Shown here: positions 27,666 to 37,408 of the stretch, one piece after another
Numbering within the stretch: position 1 is the stretch's first letter
Layout of the letters: the number at the start of each line of letters is the position of its first letter
DNA from: Leifsonia poae
GTDB lineage: Bacteria; Actinomycetota; Actinomycetes; Actinomycetales; Microbacteriaceae
DNA: 64,000 bases
Assembly: GCF_027921845.1 (NCBI RefSeq)
Contig: NZ_BSEN01000014.1
Span: forward strand, 1-64,000
Reading direction: 5' to 3'
Translations under genes and position numbers: made by a program
Notes under the pieces: generated by a model
What the model was told of the DNA's origin: nothing
Seen by the model: the letters and a program-made list of their open reading frames with translations, nothing else
Databases searched by the model: none

Positions 27666-27683
27666 GTGCTAACACGCGTAACC
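27666..27683. promoter_or_regulatory. LacI-type operator 1 in the divergent MFS/LacI gap
   Basis: The complement GGTTACGCGTGTTAGCAC aligns with operator 2 (27728-27745) at most positions. The shared pattern is GGTTAC-S-CG-Y-GT-W-AGCA, a near palindrome with a central CG as LacI proteins prefer. It lies about 33 nt upstream of the MFS start. Confidence 0.6.
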
Positions 27684-27727
27684 ATAACCGACGACCGCCG
27701 CCGAATACAAGCCGTTGCTCGGTTTTC

Positions 27728-27745
27728 GGTTACCCGCGTAAGCAG
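27728..27745. promoter_or_regulatory. LacI-type operator 2 in the divergent MFS/LacI gap
   Basis: GGTTACCCGCGTAAGCAG is the second copy of the operator pattern, in opposite orientation, about 32 nt before the LacI start. Two sites about 62 bp apart flanking the promoters would let one repressor control both the operon and its own gene. Confidence 0.6.
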
Positions 27746-27776
27746 ATTGTCACCCGACGCCTAGACTGAAGCCAGC

Positions 27777-28808
27777 ATGTTCACACCTCAGGTCGTCAAA
27801 GCACCGACCAGCACCGACGTTGCGCTCGCGGCCGGAGTGTCGCGCGCCACCGTGTCGTTCGTGCTCAACGACAAGCCGAACTCGCGCGTCTCCGAAGACA
27901 CGCGTCATCGCGTGCTCGAGGCCGCCCGGCTGCTCGGCTACACACCGAACAACGCAGCACGATCGCTCGCCAGCGGCGAGGCCGTCGCCGGGTTCCTCCT
28001 CTCCGCGTCGCGCCAGGACTACGGTTCGACTCTCGGCCGCACCTTCGACGCGCTCCTCGCCCGCACCACCGACGACGGCACGGATGCCCTGCGCCACACC
28101 GACACGGAACAGGCGGGTGCCGAGGCGGCCCAGCTCTGGGCGAAACTGCGACCGGAGGCGGTACTCGCCGAGTCGTCCCGCTGCGACGCGGAAGCGACGG
28201 AACTCCTGCGCCTTGCCGGCGTGCGAGCGCTGATCGTTCATGGTGCGGTCGCCGTCGACTATGCGCCGTCGCTCGTCGTGCCGCAGCAGCCGTTCGGGCG
28301 CATCGCGGTCGAGCACCTGGCGGCACTGGGGCACACGCGGGTCGCGTTCCTCACGCCGACCGACCCCGCCGCGGCGGACACCGCGCGCGAGCGGCTCGCC
28401 GGCGCGCGCACCGCGGCGGACGCGGCCGGCATCACCCTCACCGTGTCGCCTGCGGCCGCATCCAGTGCGTCACTGCGCGATTGGGCCCACGCCTGGCGGT
28501 ACGACCCGCACGCCCCGACGGCTGCGGTGGCGTACGACGACCGGATCGCGATGGCGGCGGTGCGGGCACTGGCCGATGCGGGCATCCGGGTGCCGCGCGA
28601 TGTCTCCGTCATCGGAGCCGACGATCATCCGGCCGGTGCCGACTTCATCCCGCGCCTGACCACGGTGACCTTCGCGGCGGACCTGCTCGCGGACCACCTG
28701 CTCGACGCCTACACGCAGATGCGCGCCGGCACCCGCGTCGAGCGCGTCGACGCCCCCGCGATCACCCTCGTCGCGCGCGAGTCGACCGCAGCGCCGGCCC
28801 GCCCATAA
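27777..28808 (+). CDS. LacI-family repressor of the beta-glucoside operon
   Basis: 343 residues. Residues about 9-60 are the HTH plus hinge helix: [20 protein letters not shown], then [13 protein letters not shown]. The periplasmic-binding-protein-like effector domain follows, with the late [11 protein letters not shown] motif common to LacI/GalR proteins. It is divergent from MFS-PAP2-GH3 with two operators between, so it is very probably their repressor with a (beta-)glucoside inducer. The stop codon is part of the left arm of a perfect stem-loop. Confidence 0.9.
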   Translation: MFTPQVVKAPTSTDVALAAGVSRATVSFVLNDKPNSRVSEDTRHRVLEAARLLGYTPNNAARSLASGEAVAGFLLSASRQDYGSTLGRTFDALLARTTDDGTDALRHTDTEQAGAEAAQLWAKLRPEAVLAESSRCDAEATELLRLAGVRALIVHGAVAVDYAPSLVVPQQPFGRIAVEHLAALGHTRVAFLTPTDPAAADTARERLAGARTAADAAGITLTVSPAAASSASLRDWAHAWRYDPHAPTAAVAYDDRIAMAAVRALADAGIRVPRDVSVIGADDHPAGADFIPRLTTVTFAADLLADHLLDAYTQMRAGTRVERVDAPAITLVARESTAAPARP

Positions 28809-28870
28809 TCGAGTCCGAACTTGTTGCTCCCTCCGCTCGGCGTGTCGGGGCAACAAGTTCGGACTCGATT
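28807..28870. repeat. Perfect 21-bp inverted repeat (stem-loop), copy 2
   Basis: Arms 28807-28827 and 28850-28870 are exact complements around a 22-nt loop. They match the arms at 8486-8546 base for base over 20 nt, but the loop differs except for ACACGCCG (complement). It begins inside the LacI stop codon and lies before the convergent kbl stop. Confidence 0.85.
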
Positions 28871-28890
28871 GCAGGGATGAGGCGAATCGC

Positions 28891-30080
<1,190 letters not shown>

Positions 30081-30081
<1 letters not shown>

Positions 30082-31124
30082 CAGAGCTCCGTCCAGTCGA
30101 GGATGACCTTGCCTCCGCCGCCGGCAGCCGCCGCGGCGAATCCGTCCTGCCAGTCGCGCGCCGCGAACCGGTCGGAGACGATCGACGCGATCGCCGTGCG
30201 CAGCACCTCGCTGGTCTGCAGCATGGCACCCATCGCGTTCCAGGTCTCGAACATCTCGCGCCCATAGATCCCCTTGAGCGTGAGCATGTGGGTGACGACG
30301 ATGCCCCAGTCGACCGCGATCTGCGACGACGGCAGGCCGAGCATCGCGACGCGACCGCCGTGGTTCATGTTCTCGATCATCTGCGGGAGGGCCGTCGGTG
30401 CGCCGCTCATCTCGAAGCCGACGTCGAAGCCTTCGCGCATCCCGAGCGCCTCCTGCGCCGACCGGATGGGGGCCTGCGAGACGTCGACCGTGAAGTCCGC
30501 TCCCATCCCCATCGCGAGCGCGAGACGGGATGCGCTGACGTCCGTTCCGACGATGAACCGGGCGCCCACGTGCCGCGCGACTGCGATCGCCATGAGACCG
30601 ATCGGGCCGCATCCGGTCACCAGCACGTCTTCGCCGACGACCGGGAACGCGAGTGCGGTGTGGACGGCGTTGCCGAGGGGGTCGAACAGCGCGCCCACCT
30701 CGGGCTCGATCGCGCTGTGATGCACCCAGACGTTGGTGGCCGGCAGCGTGAGGAACTCGGCGAACGCCCCGTTGCGCTGAACGCCCAGCCCCTGAGTCCG
30801 GATGCACATCTGGCGGCGTCCGGCGCGGCAATTGCGGCAGGTGCCGCAGACGATGTGCCCCTCGCCGGAGACCAGGTCGCCGAGGGCGACGTCGTGCACG
30901 AGGGGGCCGACCTCGACGACCTCGCCGAAGAATTCGTGGCCGGGGATGAGGGGGGCCTTCACAGCGGAGGCCGCCCAGTCGTCCCAGCGCTGGATGTGCA
31001 GATCGGTTCCGCAGATGCCGGTGCGGAGCACGCGGATCTTGACGTCCTCCGGACCGATCTCGGGTTCTGGTACGTCGACCAGTTCGAGGCCTGGTGCGGC
31101 CTCGCTTTTGAACAGCGCCTTCAT
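30081..31124 (-). CDS. tdh: L-threonine 3-dehydrogenase
   Basis: 347 residues from the ATG at 31124, with AAGGAAGG upstream. [17 protein letters not shown] holds the catalytic zinc cysteine and the threonine-dehydrogenase-specific context. [12 protein letters not shown] holds the histidine and Glu. The structural zinc site has [30 protein letters not shown] binds NAD+. It oxidises threonine to 2-amino-3-ketobutyrate, which kbl then splits. The tdh-kbl overlap keeps the two steps in fixed ratio and favours hand-over of the unstable intermediate. Confidence 0.95.
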
Positions 31125-31237
31125 CGCCACCTTCCTTGTAGGAATTCTGTGTTCATGGTGCGCGCGGCCCTCGTGAGGCTGCGGATTCACCGCAGTAAGC
31201 CTACGCGGCGCGCGCCGAGTCGTCTCTTCCCGTTGAA

Positions 31238-31285
31238 GGGCGGCTAACGCAGCCAAAACGGCGGTTTTGGATGCGTTAGCCGCCC
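31238..31285. terminator. Strong hairpin after the Gfo/Idh gene
   Basis: Arms 31238-31259 and 31264-31285 pair at 21 of 22 positions with a 4-nt loop. It lies just downstream of the Gfo/Idh stop at 31320 and upstream of tdh. No T-run follows, as is common for actinobacterial terminators. Confidence 0.7.
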
Positions 31286-31319
31286 CTCGACGAAAGGCAT
31301 TCGGCCTTCGGCCGCGCGC

Positions 31320-32504
31320 TCAGCGGGAGGCGGCACTCCGCGCGGGCTGGCCCTGGTCGAAGTAGTCGATCAGCTCGGGGACGAGGGTCGGGACGGGGAG
31401 CGTGCGGCCGTCGCCGCGCAGCGATTCCGTGGCGACGACACCGGCCGCCACCGCGTTGCGTGCCGCGACCGGCGACGTCTCCGTCGCGCCGCCGTCGCGC
31501 ACGAAGCGAACGAACTCGGTGATGAGCAGGCCGTCGGCGCCACCGTGGCCGCCCACCGCCTCCGGCACCACGAACGTCTCGTCCGCCGGCGCCGCCCCCT
31601 GGTGCCGCCGGTTCCACAGCTTGACCTCGGCCCCGGACTCGTCGCCGAAGTTCTCGATGCGCCCCTCCGTACCGATCACCGTGTAGTTGCGCCAGTAGTC
31701 CGGTGTGAAGTGGCACTGCTGGTACGAGGCCAGGGCTCCGTTGTCGAGCACCATGTTCACCTGCGAGATGTCCTCGACGTCGATCACCGGGTTGAGGCCC
31801 TCGGCGGCCGTGGGCGGCCAGTTGTCGAGGCTGAACCAGTCGCGCATCCGCTCACCCGATCGGTCGCGGCGGTCGTCGATGTCGCCGTAGACGCTCAGCG
31901 ACCCGATCGCCTGCACCCGGCTCGAGTAGCCCCCGGCCAGCCAGTGGATCACGTCGATGTCGTGAGCGCCCTTCTGCAGCAGCAGCCCGACCGACTTGGA
32001 GCGGTCGGCGTGCCAGTCCTTGAAGTAGAAGTCGCCGCCGTTGCCGACGAAGTGCCGGCACCAGATGGCCTTGACCTCGCCGATGCGGCCCTCCTGGATG
32101 AGGCTGCGCATCAGCGCGATCACCGGCATGTGACGCATGTTGTGCCCGACGTAGAGGCGCGAGCCGGTGCGGTGAGCCGCTTCGAGGATGCGGTCACAGT
32201 CCTCGATCGAGATCGCCAGCGGCTTCTCGCAGAACACGGCGAACCCCGCCTCCAGGGCCGGGATGGCGACCGCCGCGTGCTGGTCGTCCGGCGTGAGTAC
32301 CATGACCGCGTCGAGATCGAGCGCGAGGAACTCCTCGAGGCTCGCGGTGACGGCGGCATCCGGGAACGCCGCCAGCGCCTCTTCGCGCGATCGTTCGCTC
32401 AGGTCGCACACGGCGACGACGGCGGACCCGGCCCCCGGCCGATGCGCCTCGAGGGCCAGGTGCCCTCGCAGCCCGAATCCGACGACCCCGATTTTGACGT
32501 CCAC
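31320..32504 (-). CDS. Gfo/Idh/MocA-family oxidoreductase
   Basis: 394 residues from a GTG at 32504 (VDVKIGVVGFG), with AAGGAG 7 nt before. The Rossmann start GVVGFGLRGH is followed by the family motif CEKPLAIS (catalytic lysine). The C-terminal dimer domain contains KGAHDIDVIHWLAGG, which holds the active-site Asp/His pattern. Such enzymes oxidise or reduce sugars and inositols with NAD(P). It lies behind the LacI gene of the sugar ABC operon on the same strand and may act on the imported sugar. Confidence 0.85.
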   Translation of the reverse strand: MDVKIGVVGFGLRGHLALEAHRPGAGSAVVAVCDLSERSREEALAAFPDAAVTASLEEFLALDLDAVMVLTPDDQHAAVAIPALEAGFAVFCEKPLAISIEDCDRILEAAHRTGSRLYVGHNMRHMPVIALMRSLIQEGRIGEVKAIWCRHFVGNGGDFYFKDWHADRSKSVGLLLQKGAHDIDVIHWLAGGYSSRVQAIGSLSVYGDIDDRRDRSGERMRDWFSLDNWPPTAAEGLNPVIDVEDISQVNMVLDNGALASYQQCHFTPDYWRNYTVIGTEGRIENFGDESGAEVKLWNRRHQGAAPADETFVVPEAVGGHGGADGLLITEFVRFVRDGGATETSPVAARNAVAAGVVATESLRGDGRTLPVPTLVPELIDYFDQGQPARSAASR

Positions 32505-32520
32505 GAAAAACTCCTTCGGT

Positions 32521-32590
32521 TGTGGTGCTGATGGTGATGGGTGGTGCGGTGGTGATGGATGGTGCGATGGTGCGGTGGTGCGATGGTGCA
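32521..32590. repeat. Degenerate GGTG(C/A) tandem repeat
   Basis: About 70 nt made of GGTGCGATGGTGCGGT-like units with GATGG variants, in the gap between the LacI gene and the Gfo/Idh start. A similar TGCGGTGGT repeat lies at 50999-51037. The next stretch, about 32635-32680, is a GCCGGAGCGCCG-type repeat. Confidence 0.55.
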
Positions 32591-32698
32591 GTCGAGCGCT
32601 CGGTGCGCCGATTCGCACGGGAGGCGGCATCCACGATGCCGCCGGAGCGCCGGAGCGCCGGGGTGCCGGAGCGCCGCCGACGGCCCGGGGCGACCTGC

Positions 32699-33730
32699 CT
32701 AGGCCCCGGTCGACTCGCGCACGATGAGCGACCACTCGAAGACGTGCAGCTCACCGGGCTCCGGTTCGCCGCGGCCCTCCAGGGCTCGGTCGACGATGAT
32801 CTCCGCCTGCCGCCGGTAGAAGTCGGTAGGGCCGACGGTCGAGAGCGCGGGCTGGATCAGGCTGCCATCCGGTGTATTGCCGACGCCGATGACCGCGACG
32901 TCGTCCGGCACGCGCATCCCGAGCCGGTGGGCGGCGTTGATGGCCGCGATCGCCGCGAAGTCCGTCGTCGCGTACAGCGCAGTCGGCCGGTCGTCGCGCG
33001 AGAGCACCTCGAGCGCCGCCGTGAACGCGCTCGCCTGGGTGTCTTCGAAGAAGCCGACCCACTCGGGTCGCACCGCGATGCCGCGCTCGGCCAGCGCATC
33101 CCGATACGCCGAGTAGCGGGTCTCGCCCCGCGACTCGAACGAGCCGCGCGTCGTGAGACAGGCCACGTCCGTGTGCCTCTCGAGCAGGTGCTCGACCGCG
33201 AGCCTCGCTCCGGGAAGCGCATCCGACCGGATGACGTCGAAGCCGTTGGGCTCCAGGGTCTCGTCGAACACGACCAGCTTCTGGCCCCGCTCGACCAGGG
33301 CCGCCAGCTTGCGTTCGCCCTCGACCCGGTCGGCGCCGATGCCGTCGACGTAGGCGACATCCGCGTGCTGACGTTCCAGCGCGCCGAACCAGTCGCCGTC
33401 GGCGAGGATCATCGTCGTCAGGTCGTGCTCGTTGGCCGCGGCGTTGACGGCCGCCGCCACCGCGAGAGACCAGGGGTCGCTGAGCATGTGGAGCGACAAC
33501 TGCACCACGCCGGTGCGCCCGGTGCGCACGGCCTGAGCCGAACGGTTGGGGTGATAGTTGAGCCGTCGAGCCACCTCGTGCACCCGGCGGGCCGTGTCCT
33601 CGCTCACGCCTGGGCCGCCCTTGGAACGGCCCGAGAGCACGTACGACACCGTCGCGGTCGAGACCCCGGCCTCCGACGCCACTGTCTTCAGGGTGGGGCG
33701 GGTCGACTCGCGCTGCGCTGCTTCCGTCAC
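32699..33730 (-). CDS. LacI-family regulator of the sugar ABC operon
   Basis: 343 residues, start at ATG 33730. The HTH is TLKTVASEAGVSTATVSYVL and the hinge is LNYHPNRSAQAVRTG, followed by an effector domain. It begins 4 nt after the last permease gene, so it is the fourth gene of the operon and is autoregulated with it. The twin operators at 36871-36901 are its likely targets. Confidence 0.9.
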   Translation of the reverse strand: MTEAAQRESTRPTLKTVASEAGVSTATVSYVLSGRSKGGPGVSEDTARRVHEVARRLNYHPNRSAQAVRTGRTGVVQLSLHMLSDPWSLAVAAAVNAAANEHDLTTMILADGDWFGALERQHADVAYVDGIGADRVEGERKLAALVERGQKLVVFDETLEPNGFDVIRSDALPGARLAVEHLLERHTDVACLTTRGSFESRGETRYSAYRDALAERGIAVRPEWVGFFEDTQASAFTAALEVLSRDDRPTALYATTDFAAIAAINAAHRLGMRVPDDVAVIGVGNTPDGSLIQPALSTVGPTDFYRRQAEIIVDRALEGRGEPEPGELHVFEWSLIVRESTGA

Positions 33731-33734
33731 CGGC

Positions 33735-34592
33735 TCATCCCTTCGATCCCGAGAAGGCTATGCCCTGGATGAACTGCTTCTGGAGTATGACGAACGTGAT
33801 CAGCATAGGAAGGGACGCGAGCAACGCGCCAGCCATCAGAACCGGATAGTCGGTTCCATGCAGACCGACCAGCTGCGAGAGCCCGACGGACAGCGGCATC
33901 TTCGATGGATCCGTCGTGATGACGAGCGGCCAGAGCAGGTCGTTCCACGACCAGAGCACCGTGAAAACGGTCAGGGCCACGATGCCCGGCTTGGCCAGCG
34001 GCAGCATGATCCGCCAGAACGTCTGCCACACGCTCGCTCCGTCGATGCGCGCCGCCTCTTCGAGCTCGGCAGGCATCGACATGAAGAACTGACGCATCAG
34101 GAAGGTGCCGAACGCGCTGAAGATGCCCGGGATGATCAGACCTTGCAGCGAGTTGAGCCAGCCGAGCGACTGCACGATCTCGTACTGCGGCAGCAGGTAG
34201 AGCTGCGACGGCACCATCAGCACCGAGAGGAACACGACGAACAGCGCGTTGCGACCACGGAACGGGATGCGCGCGAACGCGTAGCCCGCCATGGTGCACA
34301 GCACGACCTGTCCGACGGTGCGCCCGATCGTCAGCACCACGGAGTTGACGAACATCATCGCGAACGGCATGGAGTCGAACACCTTGGCGAAGTTGCCGAA
34401 CTCCCACGGGCTCGGGATGAGCTGCGGGGGCACCTGCACGGAGCCGTTGAACGTCTTGAACGCGGTGAGCACCTGCCAGACGAACGGGAAGACCATCACG
34501 ATCGCCCCGAGGATGAGCAGCCCGTGCACCAGCCAGGGCTGACGCCGGCGCGGCTCGGAACCCCTGGTCGAGAGGGTCGAAACGCTACTCAT
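33735..34592 (-). CDS. Carbohydrate ABC permease (CUT1, MalG-like)
   Basis: 285 residues with six membrane segments. The EAA loop is in EEAARIDGASVWQTFWRIML, which couples to an ATPase. The N-terminus is LLILGAIVMVFPFVWQVLTAF. It overlaps the upstream permease gene by 8 nt. With the other permease and the binding protein it forms a CUT1 importer. No ATPase gene is present, so a shared MsiK-type ATPase is expected. Confidence 0.92.
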   Translation of the reverse strand: MSSVSTLSTRGSEPRRRQPWLVHGLLILGAIVMVFPFVWQVLTAFKTFNGSVQVPPQLIPSPWEFGNFAKVFDSMPFAMMFVNSVVLTIGRTVGQVVLCTMAGYAFARIPFRGRNALFVVFLSVLMVPSQLYLLPQYEIVQSLGWLNSLQGLIIPGIFSAFGTFLMRQFFMSMPAELEEAARIDGASVWQTFWRIMLPLAKPGIVALTVFTVLWSWNDLLWPLVITTDPSKMPLSVGLSQLVGLHGTDYPVLMAGALLASLPMLITFVILQKQFIQGIAFSGSKG

Positions 34593-35571
34593 AGTGCACC
34601 CACTTCTTCTGCAGCCGGAACTGCACGACGGTCAGCCCCAGGATGATGATCAGCAGGAGGAACGCGATGGCCGCCGCATACCCCCGGTCGTTGTCGAGGA
34701 AGCCCGCCTGATAGAAGAGGTAGACGATCGTGCGCGTGTCCGGCATGGCCGGGTTGGTGCGCCCGATCATCAGGTAGACCAGGTCGAACACCTGCAGCGA
34801 GCCGATCACGCTGATCACGCTCACGAAGAAGATGCTCGGGCTGAGCAGCGGCACCGTGATCGAGAAGAACTTGCGCACGGGGCCGGCGCCGTCGAGATCC
34901 GCCGCCTCCATCACGGTGTCGGGGATGGACTGCAGGCCGGCCAGGAAGATCACGATGTTCGTGCCGAGCCCCGCCCAGATGCCCACCAGCGCCACGGCGT
35001 ACAGCGCGGTCGCCGGGTTCGTCAGCCAGCTCGTCCCCTGGATGCCGACGACCCGCAGCGCCTCGTTCAGGATGCCGTAGTCACCGTTGTAGAGCATCCG
35101 CCACACCAGCGCGATCGCGGCCGGCATGGTCACGACCGGCAGGAAGTACAGCACGCGGTACAGGCCGCGTCCGGCCAGCCCCTTGGTGTTCAGCAGACTC
35201 GCGATCACCACGGCGATCGGGATGCCCACCAGTGCGATGACCGTATAGATCGCCGTGTTCGCGAGGGCACCGAGCAGGTCCGGATCGCTCACCAGTCGGG
35301 AGTAGTTGTCGAGCCCCACGAACGTCGAACCGCCGAAAGCGCCCGACTGGGTGAACGACAGGATGAACGTGCGGATCGTCGGCCAGAGGTAGAAGACGAC
35401 CAGGCCGAGGGCGGTGGGCCCGATGAAGAGCAGCGCCCACCACGGCGAGGCCGAGGGGCTCTTGCGCCGCCGGGTCGCGGATCCACCCGCGGCCGGGGCC
35501 GCCCCGCCCGGCGCCGGGGACACCCCCGGCGCCGAGACGGTGCGCCCTCGCGATTCGGTTGCGACGGACAT
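34585..35571 (-). CDS. Carbohydrate ABC permease (CUT1, MalF-like)
   Basis: 328 residues. A Pro/Gly/Ala-rich cytosolic N-terminus of about 45 residues precedes six membrane segments. The EAA region is MEAADLDGAGPVRKFFSITV. It starts 3 nt after the solute-binding-protein stop and overlaps the next permease by 8 nt, so all are one transcript. Confidence 0.92.
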   Translation of the reverse strand: MSVATESRGRTVSAPGVSPAPGGAAPAAGGSATRRRKSPSASPWWALLFIGPTALGLVVFYLWPTIRTFILSFTQSGAFGGSTFVGLDNYSRLVSDPDLLGALANTAIYTVIALVGIPIAVVIASLLNTKGLAGRGLYRVLYFLPVVTMPAAIALVWRMLYNGDYGILNEALRVVGIQGTSWLTNPATALYAVALVGIWAGLGTNIVIFLAGLQSIPDTVMEAADLDGAGPVRKFFSITVPLLSPSIFFVSVISVIGSLQVFDLVYLMIGRTNPAMPDTRTIVYLFYQAGFLDNDRGYAAAIAFLLLIIILGLTVVQFRLQKKWVHYE

Positions 35572-35574
35572 GGG

Positions 35575-36837
35575 CTACTTGTTCTCTTTGTCCAGCGCGG
35601 CCTGCATCTTCGTGGCCAGCGTCTTCAGCCCGTCCTCCGGCGAGACGCTCAGCGCCCACACCTGCGACAGGGTCTGGTCTTGGATGGTCGTCCAGGCGGC
35701 CGTGTTCTTCGAGGCGGGATACGGCACGGCCGTCTTCAGCCCGTCGGTGAAGATCTTCAGATCGAACTTCGGCATCGAGTCCACCCAGGTCTGCTGGGTG
35801 CCGTTGTACGCGGGGATCACCGCGCCGGCCTCTGCCTGGATGTCGGCGGCTTCTTTGCCGCTGGCGAACTCGGCGAACTTCTTCGCGGCGTCGAGGTGGG
35901 CCGACTTGGCGTTGGCGACATTCGCGAGTCCGTGCACGACCGACTGGTTTCCTTCGGGCCCGGCGGGCAGGGCCGCGACGTTCACGAGGTCTTTGGTCGC
36001 AGCATCCTGACCGAACTTGTTGGCGCTCCAGGACCCGCTCCAGTACATCGCGATCTTGCCGGAGACGAACGCGTCCTCCGGCGACGTGTCGGTCATCTGC
36101 TGCTGGGTCGGCGAGACGCCGTCTTTGATCTGGTTCGTCCAGAACTCGATGCCCTTGAGCGAGGCCGGGTCGTCGTAGCCGGAGGTCTTGCCGTCTTTGC
36201 TGATGACGTAGCCACCGGCCTGCGGGATGGTGTTGTAGTAGTTCTGCTGGTCGTTGAGGGCGGCGGCACTGCCCCAGACGCCGGCGCTCTTGTTCGTCAG
36301 GGCCTTGGCGTCGGCGAGGTAGTCGTCCCACGTCCAGCCGGCTTTGGGGTACGCGACGCCGGCGGCGTCGAAAAGCTTCTTGTTGTACCAGACACCGATG
36401 GTGTCGAAGTCTTTGGGGGCGCCGTAGAGCTTGCCGTCGTAGGTGTAGATGTCGACGAGCCCCTTGGAGTAGTTCGCGGCGTCGACGTCGTCGAGCGGTG
36501 CGAGCATCCCGTTGGAGGCGTAGAGCTTGATGTTCGGGCCGTTCATCCAGAAGACGTCGGGCGCGCTGCCGCCGGTCGCTGCGGTCTGCAGCTTCGTCCA
36601 GTACTGGGCGAACGGGGTGACCTGGATCTTGACGTCGATGTCCGGGTTCTTCTTCTCGAACGCGGCGATGATCTTCTCCATCGCCGGCTGCTGCACCGGG
36701 TCCCAGATTCCGTACTGCAGCGTGACGTTGCCGCCATCGCCGCCCGAGCCGCTCGCGCAGGCGCTCAGGCCGACGGCGGCCAGCGCAGTCGCGGCGACGG
36801 CGGCCGCGATCCGGAATCTGTGGGTGGTGCGTCGCAT
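35575..36837 (-). CDS. Sugar-binding lipoprotein of the CUT1 ABC importer
   Basis: 420 residues. The signal peptide ends with the lipobox LSAC (AAVGLSACASG), which gives a lipidated cysteine near residue 27. The mature part is a periplasmic-binding-protein type 2 (MalE/UgpB) fold, with WDPVQQPAMEKIIAAFEKKN at the start. It captures an oligosaccharide or similar outside the membrane. AAAGGAG lies before the ATG. It heads the operon behind the twin LacI operators. Confidence 0.92.
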   Translation of the reverse strand: MRRTTHRFRIAAAVAATALAAVGLSACASGSGGDGGNVTLQYGIWDPVQQPAMEKIIAAFEKKNPDIDVKIQVTPFAQYWTKLQTAATGGSAPDVFWMNGPNIKLYASNGMLAPLDDVDAANYSKGLVDIYTYDGKLYGAPKDFDTIGVWYNKKLFDAAGVAYPKAGWTWDDYLADAKALTNKSAGVWGSAAALNDQQNYYNTIPQAGGYVISKDGKTSGYDDPASLKGIEFWTNQIKDGVSPTQQQMTDTSPEDAFVSGKIAMYWSGSWSANKFGQDAATKDLVNVAALPAGPEGNQSVVHGLANVANAKSAHLDAAKKFAEFASGKEAADIQAEAGAVIPAYNGTQQTWVDSMPKFDLKIFTDGLKTAVPYPASKNTAAWTTIQDQTLSQVWALSVSPEDGLKTLATKMQAALDKENK

Positions 36838-36870
36838 CTCGATCTCCTTTGATGTGGGGCGGTGCCAGGT

Positions 36871-36901
36871 CGTTAATCGATTAACGTGTTAATCGATTAA
36901 C
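36871..36901. promoter_or_regulatory. Twin LacI operators before the sugar ABC operon
   Basis: CGTTAATCGATTAACG (36871-36886) and GTTAATCGATTAAC (36888-36901) are perfect palindromes set side by side, centred 16 bp apart. They stand 34-64 nt before the binding-protein start. Their form matches LacI-family half sites, and the operon's own LacI gene is the obvious ligand. Confidence 0.8.
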
Positions 36902-36988
36902 GGCGACTCTAGGCAAGGACCACCGGATGCGTCAAGCAACGATCACCGCAGGTGCGCGGTTCGATTGCATTGAAGAGCGACGACGAAT

Positions 36989-37408
36989 TCAGCGCTCGAG
37001 CGGGCGCCAGACGACGATCTGGTTGCTGCGGCGCACGCGGGTGCCCGCGCGCATCGAGATGACCTCGCCCTCCGAGCCCGCCGCGAAGACGCGGCGGCCC
37101 GGGCGGTTGAGCAGCTCGTCGGCGAGCGCGCTCTCCAGCTCATGGACGCGCGAGGTCAGTGCGCCCACCTGGTCTTCCAGCTCGAGGATGCGGCGGATGC
37201 CCTCGAGGCTCACGCCCTCTCCACCGAGCCGGGCGATCTCCTGCAGCTTGGCCACATCGCGCATCGAGTACCGTCGCGACTTCCCCGACGTGCGGGTGGG
37301 GCTGACGAGTCCGAGCCGGTCGTACTGCCGGAGCGTCTGCGGGTGCATCCCCGCGAGCTCGGCCGCGATCGAGATCACGAAGACCTGGCTGTTCTCGTCC
37401 ATCATCAT
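36989..37408 (-). CDS. hspR: HspR, MerR-type heat-shock repressor
   Basis: 139 residues, with ATGs at 37408, 37405 and 37402. DNA contact uses the MerR HTH: QVFVISIAAELAGMHPQTLR, then QYDRLGLVSPTRTSGKSRRY. A coiled-coil for dimerisation follows at about residues 75-100. The start overlaps the dnaJ stop, so it is coupled. It binds HAIR boxes with DnaK as co-repressor, closing a feedback loop. The boxes lie upstream of dnaK and clpB. Confidence 0.93.
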   Translation of the reverse strand: MMMDENSQVFVISIAAELAGMHPQTLRQYDRLGLVSPTRTSGKSRRYSMRDVAKLQEIARLGGEGVSLEGIRRILELEDQVGALTSRVHELESALADELLNRPGRRVFAAGSEGEVISMRAGTRVRRSNQIVVWRPLER

